A DNA stretch of 17,953 nt from Salinicoccus sp. UBA3372 (GCA_002360325.1 DEQG01000008.1:1-17953), one strand, 5' to 3'; positions 9,374 to 16,301 are shown, counted from the stretch's first letter. The notes: generated from the letters alone by a model not told the origin. A program made the numbers and translations.

Positions 9374-10072
9374 TTAAACAATTCTCGCTGCGTTGTTGTC
9401 CACTTTGATTCCAGGTCCCATCGTTGATGAAACTGCTACAGATTTAAAGTAGGTACCTTTCGCAGATGCAGGTTTCGATTTGCCCAGAGCCTCGTGGATT
9501 GCATTGAAGTTTTCAACCAGTTTTTCAGTATCGAATGATACTTTACCGATTGCAACGTGTACAATACCTGATTTCTCTGCACGGTATTCAACTTTACCTG
9601 CTTTAATTTCTTCTACTGCTTTTTTAACATCCATTGTTACTGTACCTGTTTTAGGGTTTGGCATTAAACCTTTAGGACCTAATACACGTCCAAGTTTACC
9701 AACTTCACCCATCATGTCAGGTGTTGCAACGATTACATCAAAATCAAACCATCCGCCATTGATTTTCTGAACGAATTCCTGATCTCCTGCGTAATCTGCG
9801 CCTGCTTCTTCTGCTTCTTTAAGCTTTTCACCTTTAGCAAATACTAATACACGCTGTGATTTACCAGTACCGTGCGGCAATACAATCGCACCACGGATTT
9901 GTTGGTCGTTTTTACGTGTATCAATACCCAGGCGGAAAGCGACTTCAACAGAAGCATCAAAATTTACAGTGCTTGTTTCTTGAGCTAATTTAACCGCTTC
10001 TTCAATTGAATATGAAGAATTGGCATCAAATTTTTCAAGCGCTGCCTGATACTTTTTACTTCTTTTAGCCAT
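9374..10072 (-). CDS. rplA: 50S ribosomal protein L1
   Basis: L1 forms the mobile stalk near the E site of the 50S subunit, helps release deacylated tRNA, and in several organisms represses its own message. It has 232 aa, close to the usual 230. Family signatures are [40 protein letters not shown] and the C-terminal [10 protein letters not shown]. The start is ATG at 10072 with GGAGG eight bases upstream. The gene follows rplK after 79 bases. That gap contains a sequence like the L1-binding site of 23S rRNA (10088-10113), as does the rplK leader. This suggests feedback by L1 on both genes. Confidence 0.97.
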   Translation of the reverse strand: MAKRSKKYQAALEKFDANSSYSIEEAVKLAQETSTVNFDASVEVAFRLGIDTRKNDQQIRGAIVLPHGTGKSQRVLVFAKGEKLKEAEEAGADYAGDQEFVQKINGGWFDFDVIVATPDMMGEVGKLGRVLGPKGLMPNPKTGTVTMDVKKAVEEIKAGKVEYRAEKSGIVHVAIGKVSFDTEKLVENFNAIHEALGKSKPASAKGTYFKSVAVSSTMGPGIKVDNNAARIV

Positions 10073-10087
10073 TGATAATTCCTCCTT

Positions 10088-10113
10088 GTGGTTTTAGCGG
10101 GTTATCCTCCCAC
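10088..10113 (-). promoter_or_regulatory. L1-binding-site-like motif before rplA
   Basis: GTGGGAGGATAA (10113-10102) on the minus strand is identical over 12 bases to the motif in the rplK leader. It is followed by CCAC (10091-10088), which can pair with the GTGG. The inner stem of the rplK copy is not kept; GTGGG may pair instead with CCCGC. It ends five bases before the rplA GGAGG, so L1 bound here could block initiation. Confidence 0.5.
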
Positions 10114-10151
10114 GTTTGTATTAATACGTTTTTATACAGTCATTGTTATTT

Positions 10152-10577
10152 TTACTTTTCAATTTCGAAGCCCATGCTTCGTGCTGTACCTTCGACCATA
10201 CGCATTGCCGCCTCTACATCAGCTGCATTAAGGTCTTCCATTTTCGTTTCAGCAATTTCACGCACTTGCGCTTCTGTCACTTTCGCCACTTTGTCTTTGT
10301 TCGGCTCACCTGAACCTTTGTCGACATTTGCCGCTTTTTTCAATAATACTGCAGCTGGTGGTGTTTTTGTTATGAAAGTAAATGAACGGTCTTCAAATAC
10401 AGAAATTTCTACTGGAATGATCAGACCTGCCTGCTCTTGTGTACGCGCATTGAACTCTTTACAGAAGCCCATGATATTGACGCCTGCCTGACCTAATGCC
10501 GGCCCAACTGGCGGCGCTGGATTTGCCTTCCCTGCAGGAATCTGCAATTTCACAACGTTGATAACTTTTTTAGCCAC
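10152..10577 (-). CDS. rplK: 50S ribosomal protein L11
   Basis: L11 binds the GTPase-associated region of 23S rRNA at the stalk base and is needed for the stringent response. Its N-terminal domain forms the thiostrepton pocket with the rRNA. With a GTG start at 10577 it has 141 aa, the normal size. GGAGG lies eight bases upstream. The conserved [20 protein letters not shown] with its proline-rich linker, [15 protein letters not shown], and the C-terminal [14 protein letters not shown] are visible. A longer reading up to 10676 would start inside the nusG terminator and give an N-terminus foreign to L11, so it is rejected. The leader carries an L1-like binding motif. The gene heads rplK-rplA. 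Confidence 0.97.
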   Translation of the reverse strand: MAKKVINVVKLQIPAGKANPAPPVGPALGQAGVNIMGFCKEFNARTQEQAGLIIPVEISVFEDRSFTFITKTPPAAVLLKKAANVDKGSGEPNKDKVAKVTEAQVREIAETKMEDLNAADVEAAMRMVEGTARSMGFEIEK

Positions 10578-10604
10578 GATGTGCACCTCCTCGTTTATCG
10601 TGAT

Positions 10605-10638
10605 GTGGTCATAGGATATTAAGATTTTATCCTCCCAC
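10605..10638 (-). promoter_or_regulatory. L1-binding-site-like motif in the rplK leader
   Basis: On the minus strand GTGG-G-AGGAT (10638-10629) pairs with ATCCT-ATGA-CCAC (10617-10605), leaving an asymmetric internal loop (G opposite ATGA). GTGGGAGG also occurs in the L1 protuberance of 23S rRNA, as I remember the E. coli sequence, so the message appears to mimic the rRNA site. It lies 27 bases before the rplK start. Confidence 0.6.
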
Positions 10639-10648
10639 TCGCATCTAT

Positions 10649-10675
10649 AAAAAGATGGCCGGAAAATTCCGACCA
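10649..10675 (-). terminator. Intrinsic terminator after nusG
   Basis: TGGTCGGAA (10675-10667) pairs with TTCCGGCCA (10664-10656), nine pairs with one G-U and a two-base gap that will open into a small loop. TCTTTTT follows. It lies 41 bases after the nusG stop and closes the rpmG-secE-nusG unit. Confidence 0.8.
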
Positions 10676-10679
10676 TAAC

Positions 10680-10708
10680 ATTCTACCATTATTATAATTA
10701 AAATACAA
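10680..10708 (-). promoter_or_regulatory. Candidate promoter for rplK-rplA
   Basis: TTGTAT (10708-10703) and TAGAAT (10685-10680) are 17 bases apart. The -10 is good and the -35 matches only in TTG. The transcript would begin near 10673, inside the nusG terminator hairpin, and so would escape it. A perfect TATAAT at 10696-10691 has no usable -35. Confidence 0.4.
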
Positions 10709-10716
10709 CCTGATTT

Positions 10717-11256
10717 TTATAGTTTTTCGATTTGATCGAATTCGACTTCCACAGGCGTCTCTCTGCCGAACATTTCAACAAGCACCGTCAGCTTATAGCG
10801 CTCTTCGTCAATCACTTTGATTTCACCGGATTGATTGTTGAACGGACCGTCAATAATATTGACGACCTCACCGATTTCAACTTCAAAATCTACAGTCTTC
10901 TCAACCATGCCCATAGATTTCAAAATGAACTTCACTTCTTCAGGCAGTAACGGGTTCGGTTTGCTTCCTGCACCCTGTGAACCTACGAAGCCAGTGACAC
11001 CCGGCGTATTTCTGACAATATACCAGGATTCATCTGTCATTATCAATTCTACAAGCACATAGCCTGGAAATGTCTTTTTCATCGCCGTTTTACGTTTGCC
11101 ATCTTTAACTGTCGTTTCTTCTTCTTCAGGAATTACAACTCTGAAGATCTGATCCTGCATATTCATAGAGTCAAGACGGGCAAGTAAGTTCGCCTTTACT
11201 TTGTTTTCATAACCTGAATAAGTATGAACGGCATACCAATTCTTTTCACCAGACAT
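10717..11256 (-). CDS. nusG: Transcription termination/antitermination factor NusG
   Basis: NusG binds elongating RNA polymerase at the beta' clamp helices. In Firmicutes it can promote pausing, and it links transcription with Rho or ribosomes. The protein has 179 aa. The N-terminal NGN domain (about 5-113) shows WYAVHTYSGYENKVKANL, FPGYVLVE and the loop VRNTPGVTGFVG. The C-terminal KOW domain (about 127-179) shows IGEVVNIIDGPFNNQSGEI. The start is ATG at 11256 with GGAG seven bases upstream. The gene follows secE after 17 bases and is closed by a terminator, so it belongs with rpmG and secE and not with rplK. Confidence 0.97.
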   Translation of the reverse strand: MSGEKNWYAVHTYSGYENKVKANLLARLDSMNMQDQIFRVVIPEEEETTVKDGKRKTAMKKTFPGYVLVELIMTDESWYIVRNTPGVTGFVGSQGAGSKPNPLLPEEVKFILKSMGMVEKTVDFEVEIGEVVNIIDGPFNNQSGEIKVIDEERYKLTVLVEMFGRETPVEVEFDQIEKL

Positions 11257-11273
11257 CCAATCGCTCCTTTAAA

Positions 11274-11450
11274 TTACAATAAATCTATTAATGCTGTAAT
11301 ACCTAAATCCAAAGCATAGAAAAAAGCCAAGAAAAATATAACCGTCAATGCGACAATCATTGTAAATCTGGCAGTTTCCTGACCTGTCGGCCAGCTGACT
11401 TTTTTCATTTCGCTAACTACATTCTGAAAGAAATTCTTATTGTTTGCCAT
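11274..11450 (-). CDS. secE: Preprotein translocase subunit SecE
   Basis: SecE is the small essential subunit that clamps SecY in the protein-conducting channel of the cytoplasmic membrane. With the ATG at 11450 it has 58 aa, the single-span Gram-positive form. The conserved amphipathic piece MKKVSWPT (about 15-22) precedes one membrane segment (about 30-50). GGAGG lies 11 bases upstream of this ATG. An in-frame ATG at 11459 lies only two bases from the same site and is unlikely. The gene begins 20 bases after the rpmG stop and is followed by nusG after 17 bases, the standard arrangement. Confidence 0.95.
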   Translation of the reverse strand: MANNKNFFQNVVSEMKKVSWPTGQETARFTMIVALTVIFFLAFFYALDLGITALIDLL

Positions 11451-11470
11451 TTTTAACATATCCTCCTACT

Positions 11471-11605
11471 TCAGATGGAACTTTTATGAGTCGTATGCCG
11501 ATTACATTTTTTACAAAACTTCTTCATAACTAAACGTTCTTTATGGTCACTCTTTAATTGATAGTTTCTGGATCCACATTCATTACACGCCAATGTTATC
11601 TTCAT
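11471..11605 (-). CDS. rpmG: 50S ribosomal protein L33, zinc-binding short form
   Basis: A small gene of 44 aa. Translation from the ATG at 11605 gives [20 protein letters not shown], continuing to a TGA at 11473-11471. The start MKITLAC.ECGSRNY, the later MKKFC and CNRHTTHK match L33. The cysteines C7, C10, C31 and C34 form two CxxC pairs, so this is the zinc-binding form. It is about five residues shorter than the usual 49 aa, with a reduced loop after RNY and no ETK ending. The ribosome site is weak: GAG nine bases upstream, on a leader of about 20 bases. An in-frame ATG at 11614 is possible. The place between sigH and secE is the conserved one for rpmG. Confidence 0.92.
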   Translation of the reverse strand: MKITLACNECGSRNYQLKSDHKERLVMKKFCKKCNRHTTHKSSI

Positions 11606-11632
11606 ATAACACATCTCACTCAATTCTTATTT

Positions 11633-11661
11633 ACTATACCGATTTTAAAAAACAATGTCAA
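11633..11661 (-). promoter_or_regulatory. Sigma-A-type promoter for rpmG-secE-nusG
   Basis: A perfect TTGACA (11661-11656) and TATAGT (11638-11633) are 17 bases apart. The transcript should start near 11626, about 20 bases before the rpmG ATG. This is the best consensus promoter in the window. Confidence 0.82.
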
Positions 11662-11678
11662 ACACTGTTAAATGACAC
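11647..11678 (-). terminator. Possible weak terminator after sigH, overlapping the rpmG promoter
   Basis: GTGTCA (11678-11673) can pair with TGACAT (11660-11655), with an inner AAC/GTT stem and a three-base bulge, followed by TGTTTTTT. It starts seven bases after the sigH stop. Its 3' arm is also most of the -35 of the rpmG promoter. The stem is short, so strength is uncertain. Confidence 0.45.
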
Positions 11679-11684
11679 GATAAA

Positions 11685-12278
11685 TTATTTTTTACGCTTT
11701 CTTCTCACTCTGTGCAGGCTGTTTACTATCGCTTTTTCACTGACACAGAGCTTCTCTGAGATTTCTTTAATCTGATAGCCGTAATTACAATAATAAACGA
11801 TTTTACGCTCAAGCGGCGAGCATACTTTACTATTGTTCAGAATATGTGACTTGTTTTCTTCATATATGATGATATCCAGCGGATTGTCCTGTGACCGGTT
11901 TCTGTGGTCGCCGGTTTCAAAGGTGATGTTCTGAACCGACTTCATGACCTCGCTCAATCCATAGGCCGTCAATCTGTGATACAGCTTCATCAGTTCATAA
12001 GTGATCGCTTTGGAGACATAGTGACGGTAGTTCCCGAGTTCAGGGTCATACTTATAGCATAATCTCAATGCCAGTTCCATCATCTCCTGGAGCGCATCTT
12101 CCCTGTCATAATAATCAAAATGGTACTTCAGTGTCTTTTTAAAAACGGTCGGTCTTAAATTTTCATCTATCCAATCAAATGCACTAATATCACCATTGTA
12201 AACTTTGTACGCACAATCATTCATCCGGTCATCCAACGATTCTTTGAGAATAAAGTGATGTTGAGTAATTAGATACAT
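11685..12278 (-). CDS. sigH: RNA polymerase sigma factor, SigH family
   Basis: A sigma-70-type alternative sigma factor of 197 aa, of the staphylococcal SigH group. In S. aureus that group turns on competence-type DNA uptake genes. Region 2 can be seen around EDALQEMMELALRL (about residues 60-73) and YVSKAITYELMKLYHRL. A weakly conserved linker follows, then region 4 with a helix-turn-helix in YQIKEISEKLCVSEKAIVNS, ending in a basic tail (RVRRKRKK). The start is ATG at 12278 with GGGAG seven bases upstream. That site sits inside the right arm of a long inverted repeat (12281-12328), so translation is probably held down. The protein looks more diverged than its neighbours, as usual for this family, and the assignment rests on location as well as domains. 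The next gene is rpmG. Confidence 0.85.
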   Translation of the reverse strand: MYLITQHHFILKESLDDRMNDCAYKVYNGDISAFDWIDENLRPTVFKKTLKYHFDYYDREDALQEMMELALRLCYKYDPELGNYRHYVSKAITYELMKLYHRLTAYGLSEVMKSVQNITFETGDHRNRSQDNPLDIIIYEENKSHILNNSKVCSPLERKIVYYCNYGYQIKEISEKLCVSEKAIVNSLHRVRRKRKK

Positions 12279-12280
12279 AA

Positions 12281-12328
12281 GCCGTCTCCCATAATTTTAT
12301 ATATATATAAAATATATGGCGGGACGGC
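12281..12328 (-). promoter_or_regulatory. Long inverted repeat that buries the sigH ribosome-binding site
   Basis: On the minus strand GCCGTC (12328-12323) pairs with GACGGC (12286-12281). Inside, CCATA pairs with TATGG, and TTTTATATA with TATATAAAA, with one bulged base and a small unpaired patch (CCG against GA). The right arm contains GGGAG, the sigH Shine-Dalgarno (12290-12286), and ends two bases before the ATG. The hairpin should therefore block ribosome entry on transcripts carrying both arms. S. aureus sigH is reported, as I recall, to be silenced by an upstream inverted repeat; this looks like its counterpart. Confidence 0.8.
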
Positions 12329-12339
12329 ATTTACTTCAA
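12311..12339 (-). promoter_or_regulatory. Candidate sigH promoter
   Basis: TTGAAG (12339-12334) and TATATT (12316-12311) are 17 bases apart. The transcript would start near 12304, inside the inverted repeat and after its GC-rich left arm. RNA from here could not form the full hairpin. The AT-rich setting makes a chance match possible. Confidence 0.45.
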
Positions 12340-12343
12340 GGTG

Positions 12344-12868
12344 CTATTTTAAGCCCCTTCTCCATTTTTCAAATTCTGATAATACATCTGGACGGATATC
12401 CAGTTTCTGCCTGGGCAGTTTCCGGTTTATCGAATCTATTTCCTTACTGATATTTTTTTCTGAATCTTCCAGTGTCAGCCACATCTCTCTCGATGATATG
12501 CGGTAGGCACCAAGAGCAAAGATGGTGTTCTGTTCTGTCAGGTCACTTGTCACTACACTGATTTCGCATAGGAACGGATGGTAATTGTCATGGACGAAAC
12601 GTTCTATATATTCATCTGCCGTTTCCTTTTCTTTTGTGAAAATAACGGTGATTCCATGTTTTTGAAAAATGGACTCCATACTTTTTACTTCGTAGGCATC
12701 GAACACGATGATGATTTCAAAAGTCGTCACCATCTGATATTCGGCAAGGGCTGTTATCAGCTCTTCCCTGGCCAGCTCCAGTGACACTTTGGATTCACTG
12801 AAGAGTTCTTTATTGGCACCGATCAGGTTATAACCGTCTACGATTAAAATTCTCCGCTTTTTTCTCAT
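12344..12868 (-). CDS. rae1: Ribosome-associated endoribonuclease Rae1 (YacP, NYN domain)
   Basis: A NYN/PIN-like nuclease of the YacP family. The B. subtilis member Rae1 enters the ribosomal A site and cuts translated mRNA. With the ATG at 12868 the protein has 174 aa, the usual size. The domain opens with ILIVDGYNLIGA, carrying D11 and N14 of the active-site strand. Further acidic positions fitting a metal-binding nuclease centre are D57 (VFDAYEV), D85 (TADEYIE) and D109 (VTSDL). The start lies four bases after the rlmB stop, and only a weak AGG is found upstream, so translation is probably coupled to rlmB. An ATG at 12910 inside rlmB would give a 14-residue extension not expected for the family. 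Next comes sigH. Confidence 0.9.
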   Translation of the reverse strand: MRKKRRILIVDGYNLIGANKELFSESKVSLELAREELITALAEYQMVTTFEIIIVFDAYEVKSMESIFQKHGITVIFTKEKETADEYIERFVHDNYHPFLCEISVVTSDLTEQNTIFALGAYRISSREMWLTLEDSEKNISKEIDSINRKLPRQKLDIRPDVLSEFEKWRRGLK

Positions 12869-12872
12869 CACA

Positions 12873-13613
12873 TCACAACCTGACAGGGTTTTGCTTCCGG
12901 TATACTTCATACATCACCAGCGCTGCCGATACTGAAGCATTTAAACTCGTTATTTGTCCCACCATAGGAATTTTAACAGTGAAATCGCATTTTTCCAGTG
13001 TTTTTCTGCTGATGCCTTCTCCTTCACTGCCGATGACGACTGCAGTACTCATATCCAAAGAAAGCTCACGGTAATCCGTGTCGCCGCTGCCGTCAGTCCC
13101 GACGACCCAGAAACCTCTGTCCTTCAGCTTATCAATCGTCTGATTGATATTCGTCACCCGCACTACGGGTATATATTCAATCGCACCGGTCGATGTTTTA
13201 GCCACTGTTTCTGTCAGCTGAACAGAGCGTCTTTTCGGAATGACCACTGCATCGAACCCGGTGGCGTCGCATGTTCTTAATATCGAACCAAGATTATGGG
13301 GATCTTCAAGCCCGTCCAGTATGATGACATTTGCAGTGTCCTTACCTTCTACGGTCTGAAGGAATTTATCAAAATCCATATATTCATGGGCACTGATTGA
13401 CGCGATGATTCCCTGGTGCTTTTCATCTGTCATGCCGTCTATCTTGCTCTTCGGCACATTCTGGACGATCACTTTCTGCTTCCTTGCAAGATCCAGAAGC
13501 TCCTTCACCTGGTTTTTATTGATTGAATCCTGTACATAGATCTTATTTATATCACTTCCTGAACGCAGCGCTTCTTTCACTGCATTTCGGCCGGCAACTA
13601 TGGAATTAGTCAT
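12873..13613 (-). CDS. rlmB: 23S rRNA 2'-O-methyltransferase, TrmH/RlmB family
   Basis: A SPOUT methyltransferase that in E. coli methylates the ribose of G2251 in the P-loop of 23S rRNA. It has 246 aa, the family's length. The N-terminal L30e-like substrate-binding domain (about 1-75) begins [12 protein letters not shown]. The knotted catalytic domain shows motif 1 [20 protein letters not shown] (100-119, with N107 and R113), motif 2 IGSEGEGIS (194-202) and motif 3 [10 protein letters not shown] (223-232), which build the SAM pocket. The start ATG at 13613 has GGGAGGG six bases upstream and overlaps the end of mrnC by eight bases. The gene is part of the cysteine T-box operon by position. 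The exact target nucleotide is inferred from the family. Confidence 0.93.
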   Translation of the reverse strand: MTNSIVAGRNAVKEALRSGSDINKIYVQDSINKNQVKELLDLARKQKVIVQNVPKSKIDGMTDEKHQGIIASISAHEYMDFDKFLQTVEGKDTANVIILDGLEDPHNLGSILRTCDATGFDAVVIPKRRSVQLTETVAKTSTGAIEYIPVVRVTNINQTIDKLKDRGFWVVGTDGSGDTDYRELSLDMSTAVVIGSEGEGISRKTLEKCDFTVKIPMVGQITSLNASVSAALVMYEVYRKQNPVRL

Positions 13614-14010
13614 CGTGAACCCTCCCTTCCTTAATAATTTCCTGCATCAGTTCTCCTATTCTGGAATGGTTATCCGTCAGATCGAGATAACCGATCAGAG
13701 CCTCCAGGCCAGAAGCATTCCGATACTCTTTGATCGTTGCATTTTTGGCTCTTGTCGCACTTGATTTATTACGTGCCCTCTTTGCTATTTCCCACTCTTC
13801 TTCAGTGAGCAGTTCTTCTTTTCTCAAATGGAGCAGCGCACGGGATTGTGCCCTCGCGCTCACCAGCCGGTTCGCTTCTCTGTGAAGGCCTTCAGGTTTC
13901 AGGCGCGACTTGTTCTTAATCAGAAATGTGCGTATATAGACCGCATATACCGAGTCACCCAGAAAAGCCAAAGATAAGCTCGGCACTTCTTCCACATTAA
14001 AGTCAGCCAC
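13606..14010 (-). CDS. mrnC: Mini-ribonuclease III (MrnC)
   Basis: A small RNase III-like enzyme without a double-stranded-RNA-binding domain. In B. subtilis it trims the 5' and 3' ends of 23S rRNA precursor. It has 134 aa, the normal size. Signatures are [14 protein letters not shown], with the catalytic D19, [12 protein letters not shown], the basic stretch [20 protein letters not shown] and GLEALIGYL, with the metal-binding E103. The start is GTG at 14010, overlapping the cysS stop by eight bases. GGGAG lies 12 bases upstream, a long spacing, so coupling to cysS translation is likely. The 3' end overlaps rlmB. The grouping with cysS and rlmB is conserved in bacilli. Confidence 0.95.
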   Translation of the reverse strand: MADFNVEEVPSLSLAFLGDSVYAVYIRTFLIKNKSRLKPEGLHREANRLVSARAQSRALLHLRKEELLTEEEWEIAKRARNKSSATRAKNATIKEYRNASGLEALIGYLDLTDNHSRIGELMQEIIKEGRVHDD

Positions 14011-15397
14011 GCTTGAACCGCACTCCCTCTTTAGTATCTTCCAAAACGATACCCTGTTCTTTTAAATAATCTCTGATTTCGTCAGCGCGTGAGAAATCTT
14101 TATTTTTCCGTGCATCACTACGTTCTTCAATAAGCTTTTCAATTTCTTCATCAAGCAGAATCGTTTCTTCTTCTAAAACGATGCCCAGCACTCCGGCATA
14201 CTGTTCAAACACTTCGATGAACCTGGCCAGCGCTTCCTGATTCGTCGTGTTATAGCGAAGATATTTATTCAGCTCGGAAGTGAGGTCATGCCAGGCACTG
14301 ATGGCGTTGGCCGTGTTGAAATCATCATCCATATGAACTTCGAACGTTTTGATATTTTCTTCGATGATTTGCTGAATCTTGCCGTCCGGTTCAGTGCCGA
14401 CCGCACTGTCAAGACGCTCCTTCGCCTGTCTGTAACTGTCCTGGATACGTTCCAGTCCCGCTCTTGCTGCATCGACAAGTTCGCGGTTGTAGTTGATCGG
14501 ATTGCGGTAGTGCACACTGATCATAAAGAACCTCAGTACATTCGGGTTGATTTCTTTGATGATATCGTGAACCAGTATGAAGTTTCCGAGTGACTTGGAC
14601 ATTTTCGTGTTGTCAATATTGATATACCCGTTATGCATCCAGTAATTCGCAAATGTTTCATCCGTCATACATTCACTTTGTGCAATCTCATTTTCATGGT
14701 GCGGGAAAGTCAGGTCCTGTCCGCCTGCGTGAATGTCAATCGTATCACCCAGGTGTTCCCTCGCCATTACACTGCATTCGATATGCCAGCCCGGACGTCC
14801 GGCGCCCCAAGGTGAATCCCACTTGATTTCATTCGGTTTGGCCTGCTTCCATAAGGCGAAGTCCAGCGGATCTTCCTTTTTCTCTCCGGCATCGATACGT
14901 GCACCGACTTTAAGGTCGTTGACCGACTGCTGACTCAGTTTACCATAACCGTCATATGAACGTGTTTTAAAATAAACATCTCCGTCCGATTCGTAGGCAT
15001 GGCCTTTCTCGATCAATACTTCGATGAATTTAACGATGTCATCCATGTGATTCATCACTCTCGGATGCACTGTCGCCCGCTTGACATTGAGTGCACCGGT
15101 GTCTTCAAAGAACGCCTCGATGAAACGCTCTGCGATATCAGGAACCTCCTCTCCCAATTCCTGCGACGCCTTGATCAATTTATCATCGACATCTGTGAAG
15201 TTGGCGACGTATTTTACATCATATCCTTTATATTCCAAATATCTCCGGACTGTATCAAAAGCAATCGCCGGTCTGGCGTTGCCGATATGAATATAGTTAT
15301 ATACAGTCGGACCGCAAACGTACATCTTGACCTTGCCTTCTTCGATTGGCTTGAACGTCTCTTTCTGTCTTGTCAAAGTATTATATATGCGAACCAT
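14003..15397 (-). CDS. cysS: Cysteinyl-tRNA synthetase
   Basis: A class I aminoacyl-tRNA synthetase that charges tRNA-Cys. With the ATG at 15397 it has 464 aa, standard for the family. The first zinc ligand region is [18 protein letters not shown], with C28 and the HIGH motif as HIGN at 37-40. GWHIECSVM and [13 protein letters not shown] supply the other zinc ligands. KMSKS is at 265-269. The C-terminal anticodon-binding part contains helical DALR-like and basic segments. GAGG lies six bases before this ATG; an in-frame ATG at 15409 has a poorer site. The gene overlaps cysE by 17 bases and mrnC by eight bases, so the whole run is tightly coupled. It is under the cysteine T-box, so it should be expressed when tRNA-Cys is uncharged. 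Confidence 0.97.
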   Translation of the reverse strand: MVRIYNTLTRQKETFKPIEEGKVKMYVCGPTVYNYIHIGNARPAIAFDTVRRYLEYKGYDVKYVANFTDVDDKLIKASQELGEEVPDIAERFIEAFFEDTGALNVKRATVHPRVMNHMDDIVKFIEVLIEKGHAYESDGDVYFKTRSYDGYGKLSQQSVNDLKVGARIDAGEKKEDPLDFALWKQAKPNEIKWDSPWGAGRPGWHIECSVMAREHLGDTIDIHAGGQDLTFPHHENEIAQSECMTDETFANYWMHNGYINIDNTKMSKSLGNFILVHDIIKEINPNVLRFFMISVHYRNPINYNRELVDAARAGLERIQDSYRQAKERLDSAVGTEPDGKIQQIIEENIKTFEVHMDDDFNTANAISAWHDLTSELNKYLRYNTTNQEALARFIEVFEQYAGVLGIVLEEETILLDEEIEKLIEERSDARKNKDFSRADEIRDYLKEQGIVLEDTKEGVRFKRG

Positions 15398-16037
15398 CTT
15401 TAACCTCATCCCTTACTTCTTTTCTAAAGTCTTTTATTTCATCTTCCAGACCTATAATCATTTCCAGTATAGGGTCCGGTAAATCCGTCACGTTCAGGTC
15501 ACGTGCGCCTTTAACCTTTTCGCCGGCCTGTTTGACGATGCGTCCCGGTATGCCGACGACGGTAGAGTCCTTCGGCACATTGATCAGTACGACCGAATTG
15601 GCACCGATTTTCGAGTTTTCCCCGATGCGTATGTTCCCGAGCACCTTCGCCCCGGCGGCAACAAGAACGTTATCATCCAGATCCGGGTGCCTTTTCGTTT
15701 CTTCTTTCCCTGTTCCGCCCAGCGTGACGCCCTGATAGATTGTTACATTATTGCCGATGCGGCACGTTTCACCGATGACCACACCCATGCCGTGGTCTAT
15801 GAATAAACGTCTGCCGATCTGTGCGCCGGGGTGTATTTCAATACCTGTAATGAAACGGCTGACCTGCGAAATTATTCTTGAAAGAGTAGCAAATTTCTTT
15901 TTATACAATTTATGTGCGATTAAATGCATCCATACAGCATGCAGTCCCGAATAAGTAAAAAATACTTCGAATTTACTTTTGGCTGCGGGGTCCAGCTCAA
16001 GTATCATATTGATGTCCTCTTTCATGCGATTAAACAA
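15381..16037 (-). CDS. cysE: Serine O-acetyltransferase
   Basis: This enzyme transfers acetyl from acetyl-CoA to L-serine, giving O-acetylserine, the first committed step of cysteine synthesis. With a TTG start at 16037 the protein has 218 aa, close to the 213 of S. aureus. The helical N-terminal part ([33 protein letters not shown]) is the short Gram-positive form. The left-handed beta-helix runs from about 66 to 165 and includes [22 protein letters not shown] (D81 and H82 of the active site) and [15 protein letters not shown] is chosen because GGAGG lies six bases before it; the first ATG (16025) is 18 bases away. A longer reading to 16133 would run through the T-box terminator. The C-terminus overlaps cysS by 17 bases. 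Confidence 0.95.
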   Translation of the reverse strand: MFNRMKEDINMILELDPAAKSKFEVFFTYSGLHAVWMHLIAHKLYKKKFATLSRIISQVSRFITGIEIHPGAQIGRRLFIDHGMGVVIGETCRIGNNVTIYQGVTLGGTGKEETKRHPDLDDNVLVAAGAKVLGNIRIGENSKIGANSVVLINVPKDSTVVGIPGRIVKQAGEKVKGARDLNVTDLPDPILEMIIGLEDEIKDFRKEVRDEVKDGSHI

Positions 16038-16043
16038 AATTAT

Positions 16044-16049
16044 CCTCCT
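16044..16049 (-). promoter_or_regulatory. Ribosome binding site supporting a TTG start for cysE
   Basis: AGGAGG on the minus strand lies six bases before TTG at 16037. The nearest in-frame ATG is 18 bases from it, which is too far for good initiation. The resulting N-terminus, MFNRMKEDI, resembles the S. aureus form (MLKRMRDDI) as I remember it. Confidence 0.75.
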
Positions 16050-16057
16050 CTCAAAAT

Positions 16058-16091
16058 AAAAAATGCCTCTGTCCAAAAACTGGACAGAGGC
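16058..16091 (-). terminator. T-box terminator before cysE
   Basis: GCCTCTGTCCA (16091-16081) pairs perfectly over 11 bases with TGGACAGAGGC (16075-16065), with a five-base loop, then ATTTTTT. It overlaps the antiterminator region of the T-box. Confidence 0.93.
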
Positions 16092-16246
16092 GCATTTGCA
16101 CGGTTCCACTCTGCTTACAAAATAAATTTGCACTTATAAATATACAATTTGTCACAGAGTGCATTTCTGATTATATTATGGTTGCCTTCTCACCTGCCAG
16201 ACAATCTCTGATTTCCATAATAAACCATACTTCATTTCTCTGTTAC
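16058..16246 (-). ncRNA. Cysteine T-box riboswitch controlling cysE-cysS
   Basis: The untranslated RNA between gltX and cysE has the parts of a T-box in order. Stem I is closed by ACAGAG (16243-16238) with CTCTGT, and by TATTATGG with CCATAATA, with an AGAGA bulge and a distal GGTGAGAAGG loop. The specifier loop reads GAAATGCAC, with codon TGC (16163-16161) for cysteine. The T-box sequence AGAGTGGAACCGTG (16112-16099) has the UGGA bulge, which fits the UCCA end of tRNA-Cys. A terminator follows. Uncharged tRNA-Cys should stabilise the antiterminator and allow cysE-cysS expression. Confidence 0.93.
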
Positions 16247-16251
16247 TGCTT

Positions 16252-16280
16252 ATAATAATCGATAATAATTGCGACTTCAA
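16252..16280 (-). promoter_or_regulatory. Promoter for the T-box-cysE-cysS transcript
   Basis: TTGAAG (16280-16275) and TATTAT (16257-16252) are 17 bases apart on the minus strand. The start would be near 16245, at the base of stem I, where a T-box transcript should begin. No clear terminator separates it from gltX, so gltX read-through is also possible. Confidence 0.7.
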
Positions 16281-16301
16281 CAAGACAGACTCAGAAGCCG
16301 T

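Noticed and set aside
10578..10676. Longer N-terminus for L11
   Set aside because: It would begin inside the nusG terminator and add residues foreign to L11; the GTG at 10577 has a good ribosome site and the family's N-terminus.
16038..16133. Longer N-terminus for CysE
   Set aside because: It runs through the T-box sequence and terminator; a good ribosome site supports the TTG at 16037.
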